64,000 bases of DNA from Asparagopsis taxiformis (taxonomy: Eukaryota; Rhodophyta; Florideophyceae; Bonnemaisoniales; Bonnemaisoniaceae). Below, in pieces: positions 1 through 11,096 of the stretch; within the stretch, counting starts at the first letter, position 1, and every line of letters starts with the position of its first letter. Made by a program: the position numbers and the translations under genes. The stretch lies in NCBI GenBank assembly GCA_030407315.1, contig JALQPE010000733.1:56717-120716 (forward strand), written 5' to 3'. Under the pieces are notes generated by a model. It had not been told where the DNA came from. It worked only from the letters and a program-made list of their open reading frames with translations, and searched no databases.

Positions 1-2076
1 GTGCAAACTCTCTTAAATCCTGCACAACTAGCTAACAAAAATAGATCGTCGCCCGCCCGCTTCGTATATCCCTACCATTGGTACCCCGCTCTGTCACACC
101 CCATCCACAACTCTTCCAATTGATGGAAAACACAAGTTAGGAAAGAACGAAAAATCTCTCGTACGTCTATGTGCCGTTCGAATCACATTCGTCCAGCACG
201 GTCTCAAGTCACGACCATCTTTCAACCCAAAGCGTGATGGTTCGAAACCACAATTATGCATGCCGTGCTTCATGCTGCCCAATCCTTACTTTCAGTATGT
301 CGGTCACAACTCTCATGGCCTCAAATTCCTGCTCTGTTCGTCGAGATGACACATCAATTGGTGCGATTGTAAACACAAGTGGAGCATGGAGCCGGGTCGA
401 ACCAACTCGATGCTATCAAACACCCTTCTCTGCAGACTTCATGGATCGAGCGCAACACTTTATCGCTCAACATTTCATGAGTACGGTATGTACCAATCAA
501 TCAAAGTGGAAGACTTACCTTCAATCGACTCAAGCCCGAAGCACTGCTTTTAATGACTTTCAAAGTATGATTTGGCGTGACATTGTTATGCAGTCGATGA
601 CAATGCCTTTCCGTTTCGTGTTATGTCTTTCTCGCTGCATGTGAGCAACTCTGGCGAAGTAGGAACGCGGCAGTGATCATACCATTTGTATTGTTTCTCG
701 GAGTCCTCATTCCAGCTCATAAACGGCTTGATTACACCGACGCGCGCTTCTTACCCGTTACTCTGGTGGAATGCACAATTTTGAAAAGCTCAACGCGGAA
801 TATATTGAAGGATAGTCCTTGTCTTCAACAATATGCAATATACAAACTCATATTCGCAACCGGGAAAGCGAAGCTCATTTTCCTGATAATTCTTCCTCTT
901 CTAAACTGTCTGCGCGTTTTTCTGCAGCAATCAAAATGCTTGCAAACAGCTTTCTTTATTCCGTCTGTCGATCGTTCAATCAGCTGCAAAACCTAGAGCA
1001 ATACTATGAGACTTGAACGTAACTTTTTATAAAGCATCGATGTCTGGCTAACATGCTAAATAAGCATATTAGAGTAGGCAAGACTTGCAGCTGTGTTGTC
1101 ATATGTGAAGGAAAATATGGAACAGCTTCTTGATGATCAGGATCATTCTCTGCTGGATATATCAACAGCGGAACGCTCAACGACCTTGTACGGAAAAGAA
1201 GACTGCCTTCCTCTTCGGAACAGTAGAAGTTTCGCAAAGCTGACGCGGTCCAACGCTGAAAAGTGAAGAATGCGCGTGAAACTGTCATCTAAACATTTCA
1301 GTTTGTCTTGGAATCGACTGTTCCAGTCCATATTAACTTTTTCAAAATTGCTTGATTGACCAAGCGCTGGAGCAATGGCAGCGCTCATACCACGATAGAC
1401 AATGGACTGACTGATCGATGGCGTATCATCATGATACTACGCTCTTTTTCTATGGAATATTTATAAATAGAGATCACGCGACGTCACAAAAACTTGACTT
1501 TTCCAGCGTCACTTGAGGACCGCTGCTGATAGGATCTTTATAAATTGCTGACTCCGTTTGGAAGCACGCAATGGAGGACTATGCGGCACTGTGCCAGCCT
1601 GAAAGGATGATTATGAAGACGAAAATGCTGCTATGCCCGCAATGCGACCAAATAGTGTTGCTGTAAATAAGAGATCCGCGTGATACTAGACATGCTGTGC
1701 TTTGCTAGCCGCCAATAAGTTAAGGTAAAGTTGATAATGGGGCGCTGCGCGCATCCTGCGACCCTTTGCGCCTCAGTCATCGTACATGCTGCATCTAAAC
1801 CCTCTTTGGGACTCAACTTGTCGAATACAATAATTCCGAGCCAGCTGAACAATCTTGCTTGAGCATATATAATATGTTCAAGTCCACGTAGATGGTTTAG
1901 CAAATTTGCAGTTCAACAACTCGGTTAAATGCTAAAGTTAGTACGCAGTATATTACAGCGATGAGAATACTGTTATTGACCTACATCCACTACTCGATTT
2001 CAGAAATTGCTTCACACCGAGTATTCCCAAAACTTCTATCCTCTATAGTCAGCTTGCTTGTGTGTACATTGCCCCA
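1..2076. other. gene-poor left flank
   Basis: No confident gene is visible in the first 2 kb. By eye it is AT-richer than the rest of the window. The longest open frame (171-644, +) begins at GTG, has no recognisable domain and no typical codon pattern. A short minus-strand frame at 1143-1388 is treated separately. A TATA-like string lies at 1458-1470. It may be the distal promoter region of a gene outside the window, or decayed sequence. Confidence 0.4.
1143..1388 (-). CDS. possible small gene, MED22-like start (tentative)
   Basis: This is an 81-codon frame that begins at ATG and may be the 5' part of a spliced gene. The segment around residues 20-45 (WNSRFQDKLKCLDDSFTRIL) loosely resembles the N-terminus of Mediator subunit MED22, where a similar basic/acidic helix precedes the pattern NF-x2-II. 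The rest of the frame does not match. A TATA-like string on the same strand lies about 70-80 bases upstream of the ATG and a CGACGTCAC string is next to it, which is what a promoter here would look like. The 3' exon structure could not be worked out. The frame may equally be noise. Confidence 0.18.
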   Translation of the reverse strand: MSAAIAPALGQSSNFEKVNMDWNSRFQDKLKCLDDSFTRILHFSALDRVSFAKLLLFRRGRQSSFPYKVVERSAVDISSRE

Positions 2077-4009
2077 TCACCCCGAGCTATCCCCTTGCAG
2101 GCTTCTCGCCCTGCTGCTGTCTTCTTCCTCGATTTGTTCATATTCAGCTGCAGGTGCTTGTTGTCTCGATAACGATGAGGGGTAGGGAGTCCAGGTTGTT
2201 GATGGGATAGTTCTTCCCTCGCTCGGTCCTATAGCTTGCAGTCGGGGGAAGGGGCTCATTGAGACGGAAGCGATTCCAATTGGTCGATTCGTATCACCAA
2301 CCATGGCTCCCTCTTCGCGTATTGGTTGAGAAGAGGACCTTCCCGGCAACGTACTGGGGCCAGCAAGACTGCTGTCTCTGTACGTGGATCCAAACTGCGG
2401 ATGAACCTGTTCGTAGTGCTCCTTCAGTTGAATCTTTCGCGAGAACGGTAGTCCGCAGTGTTCACAAAAGTATTTCGCTTGCTTTTGACCATGGATGTTT
2501 CGAACGTGACTGTCGCAGAGCCCTCTTTGTGAGAAAGTTAGATCGCAATATGGACATCGAAAAGTTCTAACGTCGTCATGAACGGAGGCTCTATGTTTGA
2601 GCATATTAGATCTGAAAGTTGAGTGGACCGAGTGGGAAGGCATGATGAATTGGTTAGACAATGACGAATAAAAAGATAAATATAGATGACTGGGGAACGG
2701 AAAACAGGGGAACGCACTTTTCGCCAAACGTCTTTTCGCACATGGGACATACGAAAGGACGACTTTTCTCATGTACAACTCGTACATGTCTATTTTTATC
2801 GCTCTTCCTGCGAAACTTTGAGTTGCACTTGTCACATTCGAAAAATTGTTCCCTGTCGAGTGGTGTCTTAATCTTGCGGCCGCGCTTAGCCCTGAGAGGA
2901 TCGCGCACGGGTTCGACGGAGGACCTATCCATAGGCAGTCTCGGCTGAGGGGACGACCTGGATGGCTGAGCGTAGGAGACTCCGGAGCCGGATGCGGATC
3001 TGGAGCCGGACTGCGGCTGCTGTGGCTGATGGATAGAGGGGTGATAAAAAGCGGATGCAGGAGTGTGAATGGGTGTTTGGTGTGTGGAAACGGCAGGAAA
3101 TAGATGTGAGCTATCAGGAATTCTGGTGTGAGTAAGAATGTCTGATACGGGTGTCTTTGGGGGACTGGGAAGCCTGCGGAGAGTCGAAGTATTGAAGGGA
3201 ACATCTCTGTACATTTGTGCTTCAACATTTAGTGGAGGGGGGGAAAGCGGAGCTCTGAGGGAGTTGGTTGCTGCGGAGGCGCCGAACGGAGAGAGACGAC
3301 CGAGTAGCTGGCCAGTTCTGCGGAGAAAGCCTTTGTCATGATGGTCGCGATAGAGGTCTGGACGTGCTGAAGGAGCGGTTGGGAAGGGTTCTCGCAGGGT
3401 GAGTGGGGATCGAAAGGGTAGTGCGGGCAGAGTGGAGGTTCGAAAAACGGAGCGCTCTGCTTGTGGTGGTGGTGGAGGTGGTGGCGGTGGCGGGGGTGGA
3501 TGTGGATGTGGATGCGGTTGTTGTTGTTGTTGTTGTGGGGAGGATTGAATGGCAGCGAGACGAGATGGATTTGTGGTTGGTTGTGGAGTACCAGGTCGCT
3601 CCTCCAGAACGGTTCCCCAAAACGGATCTGCTCGAGCGGCAACGGGGGAGGGCTCGGAAAACCTCTTGCGCTTGCCCGGAGCATGTGCGGTTTGCAGCAA
3701 TGAGGTCGAGGCGCGCTTGGGAGCGGTGGAGGTGGGTGTGGCGAGAGTGGCAGTGGTGAGAGTGGTTGCGGTCGTGGTGCGGGGCGGGGTCGGGGTGTGG
3801 GGCGGGGTGGGGGTCGTGGTCATTTGCGGGAGAATGGTGACATTGGGTGGGGGGGACGGGGAGGAGTCGTGAGAAGGCGCGGGACGGAGGGTGAGTGATG
3901 TGAGGCGATAGCCGGAATTGGCGAGTTGGGCTTGGAAGGCATTGAGAGCTTGGGTGAGACCGGGAATTTGTCGCTCGAGATTTTGATGCCAGTGCGGGTG
4001 GTCGGACAT
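2077..4009 (-). CDS. C2H2 zinc-finger protein, four fingers, one intron
   Basis: Probable DNA-binding transcription regulator of 608 residues. Exons on the minus strand are 4009-2718 and 2611-2077, with an intron at 2612-2717 (donor GTGCGT, acceptor TTTCAG, CTAAC near the 3' end). The N-terminal 380 residues are low-complexity: Pro/Thr/Ser-rich, a short polyGln and a His-Pro/polyPro run. Four C2H2 fingers lie at roughly 390-500. Finger 2 is split by the intron; joining the exons restores exact C-x2-C-x12-H-x4-H spacing, which is the proof of the splice. The tail is Ser/Pro-rich. The ATG at 4009 is the first in frame; the codon at 4033 is TTG. Targets cannot be inferred. Confidence 0.85.
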
Positions 4010-4738
4010 GAGCCGCCTGCACTCGGGGAGCAAAGTGGGGCTGGGGCTGGGACGGAGGAGGAGCGTTGATCATGCAGCGAGACGAATGTGTGTGCTGGAT
4101 GGATGGTGTTATACAGTGGGGAAAGCATCCATGATATGGAATGGGTGGGAAATTCGAAACGGCATTGTGTTTATCGATACGGAGAAGGTATGGGGAGGGG
4201 GCGTGGCGTGGGGTGGTTTTGTCGATGGGTAGACGCGACTGGTGTTGGCGCGTAGAGACGATGGAGATGGTGAAGGGCTTTACTAGTCTAGTGAGTGGAG
4301 CTTAACGAGTGACAGGAAGACGATAGATTACAAGTTGAAGCGGAGGCTGTACGACATGCTGAGCGGGTGGAAACTTGCCGTCACGCAGGCGTCTGGCACA
4401 AACGTGAGGCAACAATGCGCTTGTCTCATACGCGATATGTTGTCACTATGATGTGTGACATGCGTCCGTCGAGTGTCGTGATTCAACTTACGACATTCCA
4501 CTGTTCTTCCACCACGTAACCCACGACTGCATTCCATAATTCATGTCCCATATCTGTCAGTAAATTCCCGCCATGACGCAATCCACGTCAACTACTCGTC
4601 GGTCACCCCGCCACCCCGCACATGCGTTTCTTAATTGTTTACAAGAGCACCTTTCCAAAAATACGTATCCGATCATTCATTCAGCCGTGCTCCGCTACGC
4701 TACGCTACGCTGTGCTGCACCGCGCCGCGCGCTCATTT

Positions 4739-4760
4739 TCTCTCTCTCTCTCTCTCTCTC
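4739..4760. repeat. (TC)11 microsatellite
   Basis: Perfect dinucleotide run of T and C. A similar CT-rich tract lies upstream of the LON-domain gene (about 40257-40278), so pyrimidine patches may be a promoter or leader feature here. That link is inference. Confidence 0.9.
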
Positions 4761-4824
4761 GCTCCCACCTACCCACCCCCCAACCATCCATCCATCTCCA
4801 CAACAACAACTCGCCCGTTGCTGA

Positions 4825-4832
4825 TGACGTCA
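4825..4832. promoter_or_regulatory. TGACGTCA palindrome (CRE/bZIP-type site)
   Basis: Perfect 8-base palindrome matching the binding site of CREB/bZIP proteins. A second copy lies at 5099-5106. The role is inferred from the motif only. Confidence 0.3.
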
Positions 4833-5054
4833 GCCAAGAAACAATACCATGACGAAATGCTACACTGAAATGAACCTCCCCATTAAACCCAACTCGCATT
4901 CATGCATACATTTGTTAGCGCCGCGTTGCATATATTCACATTGCTGCCGCGTCGAGACAGAGCCACTGGCGCCTCGCCTCGCCTCTCCTTGCCGCACGCA
5001 GCAAACAACGGTAGCGTCGTCGCAACCACTACCGCGCCGTCTCTCGGCGACAAC

Positions 5055-5077
5055 CACACACACACACACACACACAC
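5055..5077. repeat. (CA)n microsatellite
   Basis: Uninterrupted CA dinucleotide run of about eleven units in the non-coding stretch upstream of RPA2. Confidence 0.9.
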
Positions 5078-5098
5078 TCGCACTCACTCTGTATACCA

Positions 5099-5106
5099 TG
5101 ACGTCA
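5099..5106. promoter_or_regulatory. second TGACGTCA palindrome
   Basis: Identical to the site at 4825-4832. Both copies sit inside the shared intergenic region of the zinc-finger gene and RPA2, about 270 bases apart. Confidence 0.3.
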
Positions 5107-5185
5107 GACGATCAAAAGCCAACAGGTTTTCAGTGTGCGCCCCTGGGAGGAGATGAATACACGCTCGTGAGAGCGATACAATCCA

Positions 5186-5319
5186 ATGCATCGCATCGCA
5201 TCGCGTCGCATCGCTTGGCCTAATGTCGTGTTGCGTCGCGGAGCGGAGCGGCGCGCCACGCGACAGCTCAGCACAACACACCGCGTCGCATTGTATCGCA
5301 TCGCATCGCATCGCTTGGT
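5186..5319. repeat. paired arrays of a TCGCA/TCGCG pentamer
   Basis: Two short arrays (5186-5218 and 5295-5319) are built from the pentamer TCGCA with TCGCG variants. Each ends in the same string TCGCTTGG, so one looks like a copy of the other. The intervening sequence also has degenerate GCGTCGCA units. It is not a CRISPR array: there are no unique spacers and the units are five bases long. Confidence 0.75.
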
Positions 5320-6221
5320 TTCGCACCGCGCGTTGCATCGAATCAAAATCAACGTGCAGCGCTCCACACCGCGCCACGCCGCAGCTCGGCGGCGCGTGGG
5401 GACTGGACGCCCTGATAAATAACTGATTCCAAGATCTTTGGCGTGCCACAATTTACGGTTTATACTTGTATCGTATATTGTCATACGTTACTCTACCACT
5501 AGTGTACCAGTACTGTACAGTGCAATGCAGCGCGCCGCAGCACAATCAAGCAAAGCGTGGCGGGGACCGCTTGAAAGTATTCTATCAAAAACTCACATAC
5601 AAAAATAGTTAATCACACTGTCGTGCTACTCGTGACGTGACTAAACGTTACCTCACGTGACTATATCCTGCACTGCGAGTGAATCGACGAGTCGTGCCGC
5701 CGTACCGTGCTGCACCGTTGCACTCCCCGCCACCACATCCCTCAATCGTGCCTAGCTCATTCTGCGCACAGCCGTCGTCAGCCGCACTACCAAGCCAAGC
5801 GAGTGGCCATATCCTTCAAAACAAGTCACTCTGACTAGTCTTCAGCACGTGCAGCACACAGCTCCATTCAGTTTTGCCAATTATCAACCCCATCTCACCC
5901 TCGATTTCTCTTAGCTCTACACCCCTCTATGCACGACGTGTCCCATCCCCATACTAAACTAAATTTAGCCTTTCGGCCCCGCGTACCGTACACGTGGACG
6001 CGTCCCCGCATCTCGCACAACCCTAGCTACACGTCTTCCACGCTTACACATTTTCCATCCTGTAAGCTACCACTCTTCTGTAATGCACATTTTGGCGCCA
6101 ACGTCGCTCTCGCTCGTATCAACATCCAATGCACTGCTGTGCCATTTCAAACTTGATCCGCTTCAACTCCCAACCCTCTTCTTCTCTGCACGGCAGCGCA
6201 TACCCCACTCATTTCATACTC

Positions 6222-7267
6222 ATGTCTGGCGCTGGCTACGGAGGTGCATATGGTACGTCTCCCCTCTTTACAAACCCAACTTGTCCCTCGCACCCGCTAA
6301 CCATTCGTCCACCATCAATCTCTGCCAACAACCAGGAGGCGGTACCGGCTACGGTGGCGGCGGCGGCGGCTTTGACGGCGGTGGTGCCGGCTACGGCGGC
6401 GGCGGATACGGCGGAGCAGGCTATGGCGGTGGTGGTGGATACGGCGGAGCAGGCTACGGTGGTGGTGGCGGTGCAACTGGCGGCGGCGGCGGCGGATACA
6501 TGGATAACGCGTCGGGCGCGGGTGGCGGCACATATGGCGCAATCGACACTATGCAGGCCGTGACTATAAAACAGGTGCAAGACGCTGCCAACGACGCGTC
6601 TGATGACAAGTTTGTCATCAACGGCACGACTGCCAATCAGGTAACATTTGTGGCGCGTATTCTAAAAGCCGACGTGCAAATGACGATGATATCATTAAAT
6701 CTCGACGATGGCACCGCTGTGATCGACGGATCGTATATGCTGCCAGCCGACGAGGACGCGGCGACGCGGGAATTTGCCGTGCAGAAGCGCGAGCGAATCC
6801 GCGATGGCGCCTGGGTGCGCGTTGTGGGTGCTATTCAACTTGTGGCCGCTTCGCGACGCATATCAATTTATAGAGTGCGCGCCGTTGACGATCATAACGA
6901 GATTGTGTACCATCGTTTGGACGTGGTGCGCACCTTTCTGGCGCAGACGCGTCCGCGTGGAAAGACGAGCGGCGCCACGGGTGGCGCGTTGCCCAACGGC
7001 GCCGCGCCCAAGATGGACGTCGGTGCCGCTCTGGGCGCCGTCAATGACGGCCTCGGCCTCAACCCGATGCAGAGAGCGGTGTTTGAGTATGTCAAGGAGA
7101 GGTTTGACGAGGGGAATACAAGGGGGATTGATATCGCTGATATCGCCAGGGATATTGCTGGTGTAGGCTCGATTAATGCCGTTCGAGAGATTATGGAACA
7201 TCTCGCTTCGGACGGTCATGTTTATGCGACCGTGGATGAGAATCATTACGCGTATTGTCGCGTTTGA
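6222..7267 (+). CDS. RPA2: replication protein A 32 kDa subunit (RPA2)
   Basis: Middle subunit of the nuclear single-stranded-DNA-binding heterotrimer used in replication and repair. Exon 1 is 6222-6252 (31 bases) and exon 2 is 6336-7267; the intron 6253-6335 has donor GTACGT, a GCTAAC branch-like motif and acceptor CAG. The 320-residue product has a Gly/Tyr-rich N-tail (about 1-85), as in the phosphorylated tail of other RPA2 proteins but much richer in Gly. An OB fold follows (about 100-210, with QVTFVARIL and DGTAVIDGSYM). A C-terminal winged helix ends the protein (about 250-320, starting NPMQRAVFEYV). Reading the frame from further upstream would include intron codons, so the short first exon is preferred. 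Confidence 0.9.
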
Positions 7268-8265
7268 CATGGTGGACTGCGCACCAAATGGAATGGTGTA
7301 GGCGCTCGCTCGTCTTCTGGAAACGGGTCCATAGCGCGCTGTAACGATGGTGGAATAAATTGTATATGAGTACCGTATGTTACACTGCCGTTTCGTAATG
7401 CCAGGTTTGAGTGTGTGTGTGTAAGAAATTTATAGTGATAGGCGTAACATAACCATGGCGTCATTTTGGCGTCACCGCCATTCCAAACATCCTAACCGGT
7501 TGACGCAGCAGACGTAACGCACGCTAACCGACTATGATTCGAAGTTACGAATATGATGGCATACGGCACCAATCCTGTTTGACCTCGTCCACCCGCTTGC
7601 GTATATGGACTGCGGCGTGGACTGCGCGCGCTGCCACGCTCAAGTCAGCGAGTCTGCGCCCATACAAAAGTTGACGCGAGGCGCGCGGCCAAAAATAACC
7701 AACGGGGACGGACGCCATGCCGCTCTGTCCGTCGCGAAAAGCGACCGCGACAAAAATAGGAAGTTACCACGCGGGGGAGTAGTAGTCTGGATTGAGTTGA
7801 GTGCCGAAGCACTTCTCACGTATTGCACTATTGTGGAAGGCGTCCACCCACCCGTGTTCCAACCGTCTCCGATTGCGCACTGTGCATCCGATCTATCAAA
7901 GTGCCATTATTGACACAGCGATTCAATCGTCCCCTGCAGACGCAACCAGAAGGTCCTCCGATGACATTGCCATCCATTTCTTGTAAGCGGGGTCCCGCGT
8001 TTCGCTGAACGTCCCTTTCGGACCGTTACTTCGGACGTCCCCAGACCTTCTCCGAGTGTTTGTCCCGATCGGCCAAACCGATCCGTTCGTTTTCACCCAA
8101 ACGTGAGCTTCCCCCACGCAGTCGCTTCCTGCCACGGCGCGCGCATTTTCTCCTATTTCAATCTGCGCCATGCCTTTCGATGGACAACTGTCCCTCTTTG
8201 TGGCACTTGGGTGCTGATCCGTGCCGTTGCTCGTTGCTCATCCGCGCTTCCCTGACGTGAACAAG
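7268..8265. other. intergenic, no gene seen
   Basis: About 1 kb between RPA2 and the small membrane-protein gene. It holds short opposing open frames (for example 7605-7913, +) without any domain. GC-rich sequence near 8000-8200 with repeated TTCGGAC strings probably belongs to the promoter and leader of the downstream gene. Confidence 0.5.
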
Positions 8266-8550
8266 ATGGTTTCAGCAAATGCAAAGGTCGGCCTGACGTT
8301 GGCCGCAACCGCTTTCGCTACATATCTCTTCACTATCTACACATTGAAGTCTCAGTCGCCTGGCGATCTCAATGAAATGGTATGGCCCTATTGCTACATT
8401 ACGATACTTGTGTTTTCAGACATTCATCGCCTGTTCTAATACTCATATCTTTCATTGAATCGACAGGAGCCGCTACCACCTTCCGAGAAAGCTCTCCAAG
8501 CCGCAATCGCACAGTCCGATAGCGCCAATGCCAAAACCGAGGCCAATTGA
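8266..8550 (+). CDS. small single-pass membrane protein, two exons
   Basis: A 65-residue protein that appears only when spliced. Exon 1 is 8266-8379, exon 2 is 8467-8550, and the intron 8380-8466 has donor GTATGG, a TTCTAAT branch-like motif and acceptor GACAG. Residues about 8-28 form one hydrophobic helix (VGLTLAATAFATYLFTIYTL); the rest is a soluble tail rich in Ala, Pro and acidic residues. Size and shape resemble small mitochondrial inner-membrane assembly factors such as those for cytochrome oxidase, but no family signature is clear. It is convergent with the HAUS1-like gene, 79 bases apart. Confidence 0.6.
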
Positions 8551-8629
8551 CTCAGCCTTTAGATCGTTCGTATGTACAGCATGTGCAATCCAGCCGTATT
8601 CGTAGCCCTCATAATGACTGCTGTCTTGG

Positions 8630-9591
8630 TTACACCATGGACGATATAGCCTCTTGAATCTCTTTCTCAACATCCGCAATTTGCTGCTTCAGTGCATCAA
8701 CTTTCTGATGTGCTGCATCCATGTCCTGTCATCATTTTCAAAAGTTCAAACGTCACATGAAACAGTCAGACAAACTTTCTCACCTCAGCATTTCATAAGA
8801 GCAAAAAAACGTACAGCTGGTAAACCGCGATACTTTTCCACCTTCCCTCCAACATCCTCCATTCTCGCTTCAATGTCCTTCAATTCGTTGATTTTCACAA
8901 CAACAGCCTCATGAGTAGTAGATCTCGAAACTCCAGAAGCTCTCACATCTTCCCGCACCTCAATCGCTTTTTGTTCATACTGTTGGGCCTTGTCCATCAT
9001 CCTCTCAGTTTTTCCCTCGTGAATCTTTGCATGTTCCATCCGTTCCCTCACATCAATTTCCACCTCACTCTGCACAGCTCTTGCCTGTGCAACGTGCCAG
9101 GCAGCTTCCTTGAGTTTTGCTTTGGCGTCGGCCAGTGCCAACCGTCGCGCAGATATAACATCTCGTATTGACAGATATCGCGATGCAAGCTCCGTCAATG
9201 CACATAATCGCTCCTCGCGCGCACTAGAGCTCAGCCCGAGCGCACTACAGATGTGCGCTAATTGAACCGTTTCTGAAAGCGCGTCCGCGTCCAGCTTGCT
9301 GTATAATTCTTGCACGCTTGCCAGGTCCCATGATGCATATAATGCTTTGTATTCAGACGTCCGTTTCGCTGTATCGGTCAACACTGCGTTGAATGACGTG
9401 GTGCGCGTTGAAACTATGTCGCGAAGTCGTTCTATAGTCAGGATTGTTGTTGGCGAAGGGTCGAGTTGATTTGTTAGACTTTTTGCTTCGGTCGCAGAGC
9501 TGTTTTCGGTTAAAAATGTTTTAAGCCACGAAATTGCAGCCAAACGACGTTCAATTGTTATTTGCTCAGGTTCTTCGGAAGAGCTGGACAT
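8630..9591 (-). CDS. HAUS1-like augmin subunit
   Basis: Probable subunit of the augmin (HAUS) complex, which recruits gamma-tubulin to spindle microtubules. Exons on the minus strand are 9591-8815 and 8725-8630; the intron 8726-8814 has donor GTACGT, a TCTGAC motif and acceptor GACAG. The product has 290 residues. The N-terminus has a WLKTFL motif like the conserved start of HAUS1. A middle helical bundle (about 110-150) and long C-terminal coiled coils (about 155-285) follow, ending in an acidic helix that matches the HAUS1 end in position and spacing. Only the spliced form carries that last helix. The family is fast-evolving, so a generic coiled-coil protein is the alternative. Confidence 0.6.
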
Positions 9592-9752
9592 GGTTGGTTC
9601 GGAAGTGACGTTGCTTTGGAGAGAGGATCGGATTACAAATTAACGGGAGAGGACTTTGAAATTTTCGAATCGGAACATGGCTTTTTCTGTTGAATTAAGC
9701 GTCACCAGCATTTAGATCCACCAGTAGTTGCCTTGGAACCTTTCCTCCCAAC

Positions 9753-11093
9753 ATGAATAGAGCTGCCTTCACCGTGCCGGCAATGCTCCTCCGTACATCA
9801 TCAACAGCATCAGCCTCTTCAGCAGTACGACGGCCCCGGCCCCGAGTGTTGGTTCTAACCGGCCCAACTGCAGTTGGCAAATCTGCTACAGCGCTGCAAA
9901 TATGTGAGGCATTGGATGGAGAAATCATCTCTGCTGATTCCGTCCAGGTATACCGTGGAATGAACATTGGATCCAACAAAGCGAGCTACGCCGAACGTGC
10001 AATAGTTCCGCATCACATGTTGGATATCGCCAGTCCGGCAGAACAAGAATATACCGCTGGTGATTTTTTTCGCGCCGCACGTCTCGCAACAGAGGATGTA
10101 TTATCTCGGGGTAAAGTACCTATAGTTGTTGGTGGTACTATGATGTACGTCCGCTGGTATATGCATGGGAGACCAGCCACTCCACGCCCAGACGAAAGTG
10201 CAAAGGAACGAGTGTCTGCTATGGTGAAGGACGTCAAGGGAGATTGGGATAAAGGACTCGCATTGTTAGCGGAGAAGGATCCAAAACGGGCCAGTATTCT
10301 ATCCGAGAATGATTGGTATCGACTCACTAGAGCTTTAGAGGTCGTTGAGAGTACTGGAATGGCGATGTCGGATATGCCATTACAAGGGGGAGCTCCTGGT
10401 GCGCAGAAAGATAAGCAACTTGACTATGATTTTCGATGCGTGTTTTTGTATCAAGACCGAATTGCATTGAATAGGCGTATCGATGAAAGATGTGAGGAGA
10501 TGATATTACCACGGAAAGCGAGCGAATCTGAGGAAGATATTGAGAGTATAATCGTAGAGGTTGCGGATTTGTTGCGAACTGGTGGATTACGAGTGAGTGC
10601 TGCATCACCTGCAAGGGCGATCGGTTATCGACAGACGGTGCATTATTTGGTGTTACGCGCATTGGCGGCTCTGGAAGCGCCTGATGAAACAGACGATGCC
10701 ACTGAAGCGTTTCGGGAGTATGTCGAGCACTTTCAAACAGCGACACGCGGGTACGCCAAGCAGCAGATGGCGTGGTTTCGAAAGGAGCCTCAATTTCGCT
10801 GGGTGAAGGCGGGGGATGCCGCTGTACAGTCTGTGCAGAAACTATTGACGTTGTCCGATGATGAGTATGATGTGTTGCGGGATTTGGACGAGACGAAACA
10901 ACAGGAGATTCGAGAAGAGATTATCGCACAGGGCAAGGGGATGAAGACGTATATTGCTAGAAAAGTTTGGTTGGAAAAGGATAGTGATGCTGAGAGAAGA
11001 GCTGTGGATATTGCAGAATTATGCGCAAGGAGAGTTGCAATGGCAATTGATAGGGGGGAATTGGAACGGATTAAGGGGTTTGTAGAAAAATAA
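9753..11093 (+). CDS. miaA: tRNA dimethylallyltransferase (MiaA/TRIT1), organellar
   Basis: Transfers an isopentenyl group from DMAPP to A37 of tRNAs that read UNN codons. The 446-residue protein has a Ser/Arg/Ala-rich N-terminus (about 1-30) that looks like an organelle transit peptide. The P-loop GPTAVGKS is at 37-44, followed by SADSVQVYRGMNIGSNK, which contains the catalytic Asp, and VVGGTMMYVRWYMHG. There is no C-terminal zinc finger of the kind found in cytosolic eukaryotic versions, so a bacterial-type plastid or mitochondrial enzyme is likely. It ends three bases before the stop of the convergent neighbour. Confidence 0.92.
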   Translation: MNRAAFTVPAMLLRTSSTASASSAVRRPRPRVLVLTGPTAVGKSATALQICEALDGEIISADSVQVYRGMNIGSNKASYAERAIVPHHMLDIASPAEQEYTAGDFFRAARLATEDVLSRGKVPIVVGGTMMYVRWYMHGRPATPRPDESAKERVSAMVKDVKGDWDKGLALLAEKDPKRASILSENDWYRLTRALEVVESTGMAMSDMPLQGGAPGAQKDKQLDYDFRCVFLYQDRIALNRRIDERCEEMILPRKASESEEDIESIIVEVADLLRTGGLRVSAASPARAIGYRQTVHYLVLRALAALEAPDETDDATEAFREYVEHFQTATRGYAKQQMAWFRKEPQFRWVKAGDAAVQSVQKLLTLSDDEYDVLRDLDETKQQEIREEIIAQGKGMKTYIARKVWLEKDSDAERRAVDIAELCARRVAMAIDRGELERIKGFVEK

Positions 11094-11096
11094 TGT

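Larger units (their letters stand above)
4010..6221. other. long non-coding stretch rich in simple repeats
   Basis: This 2.2-kb stretch separates two divergent genes (zinc finger and RPA2) and holds no supportable gene. It contains a CT run, a CA run, two related arrays of a TCGCA-type pentamer, several tandem GCTAC motifs near 4690-4715, and two TGACGTCA palindromes. The short open frames seen here on both strands run through the repeats and have no domain. It probably carries both promoters. Confidence 0.6.

Noticed and set aside
171..644. 157-codon open frame on the plus strand
   Set aside because: It begins at GTG, has no domain and unusual composition; most likely chance.
5186..5319. 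CRISPR-like array
   Set aside because: The repeats are pentamers without unique spacers, in a eukaryotic context.
7605..7913. 102-codon frame between RPA2 and the membrane-protein gene
   Set aside because: No domain, overlapping frames on the other strand and weak codon pattern.
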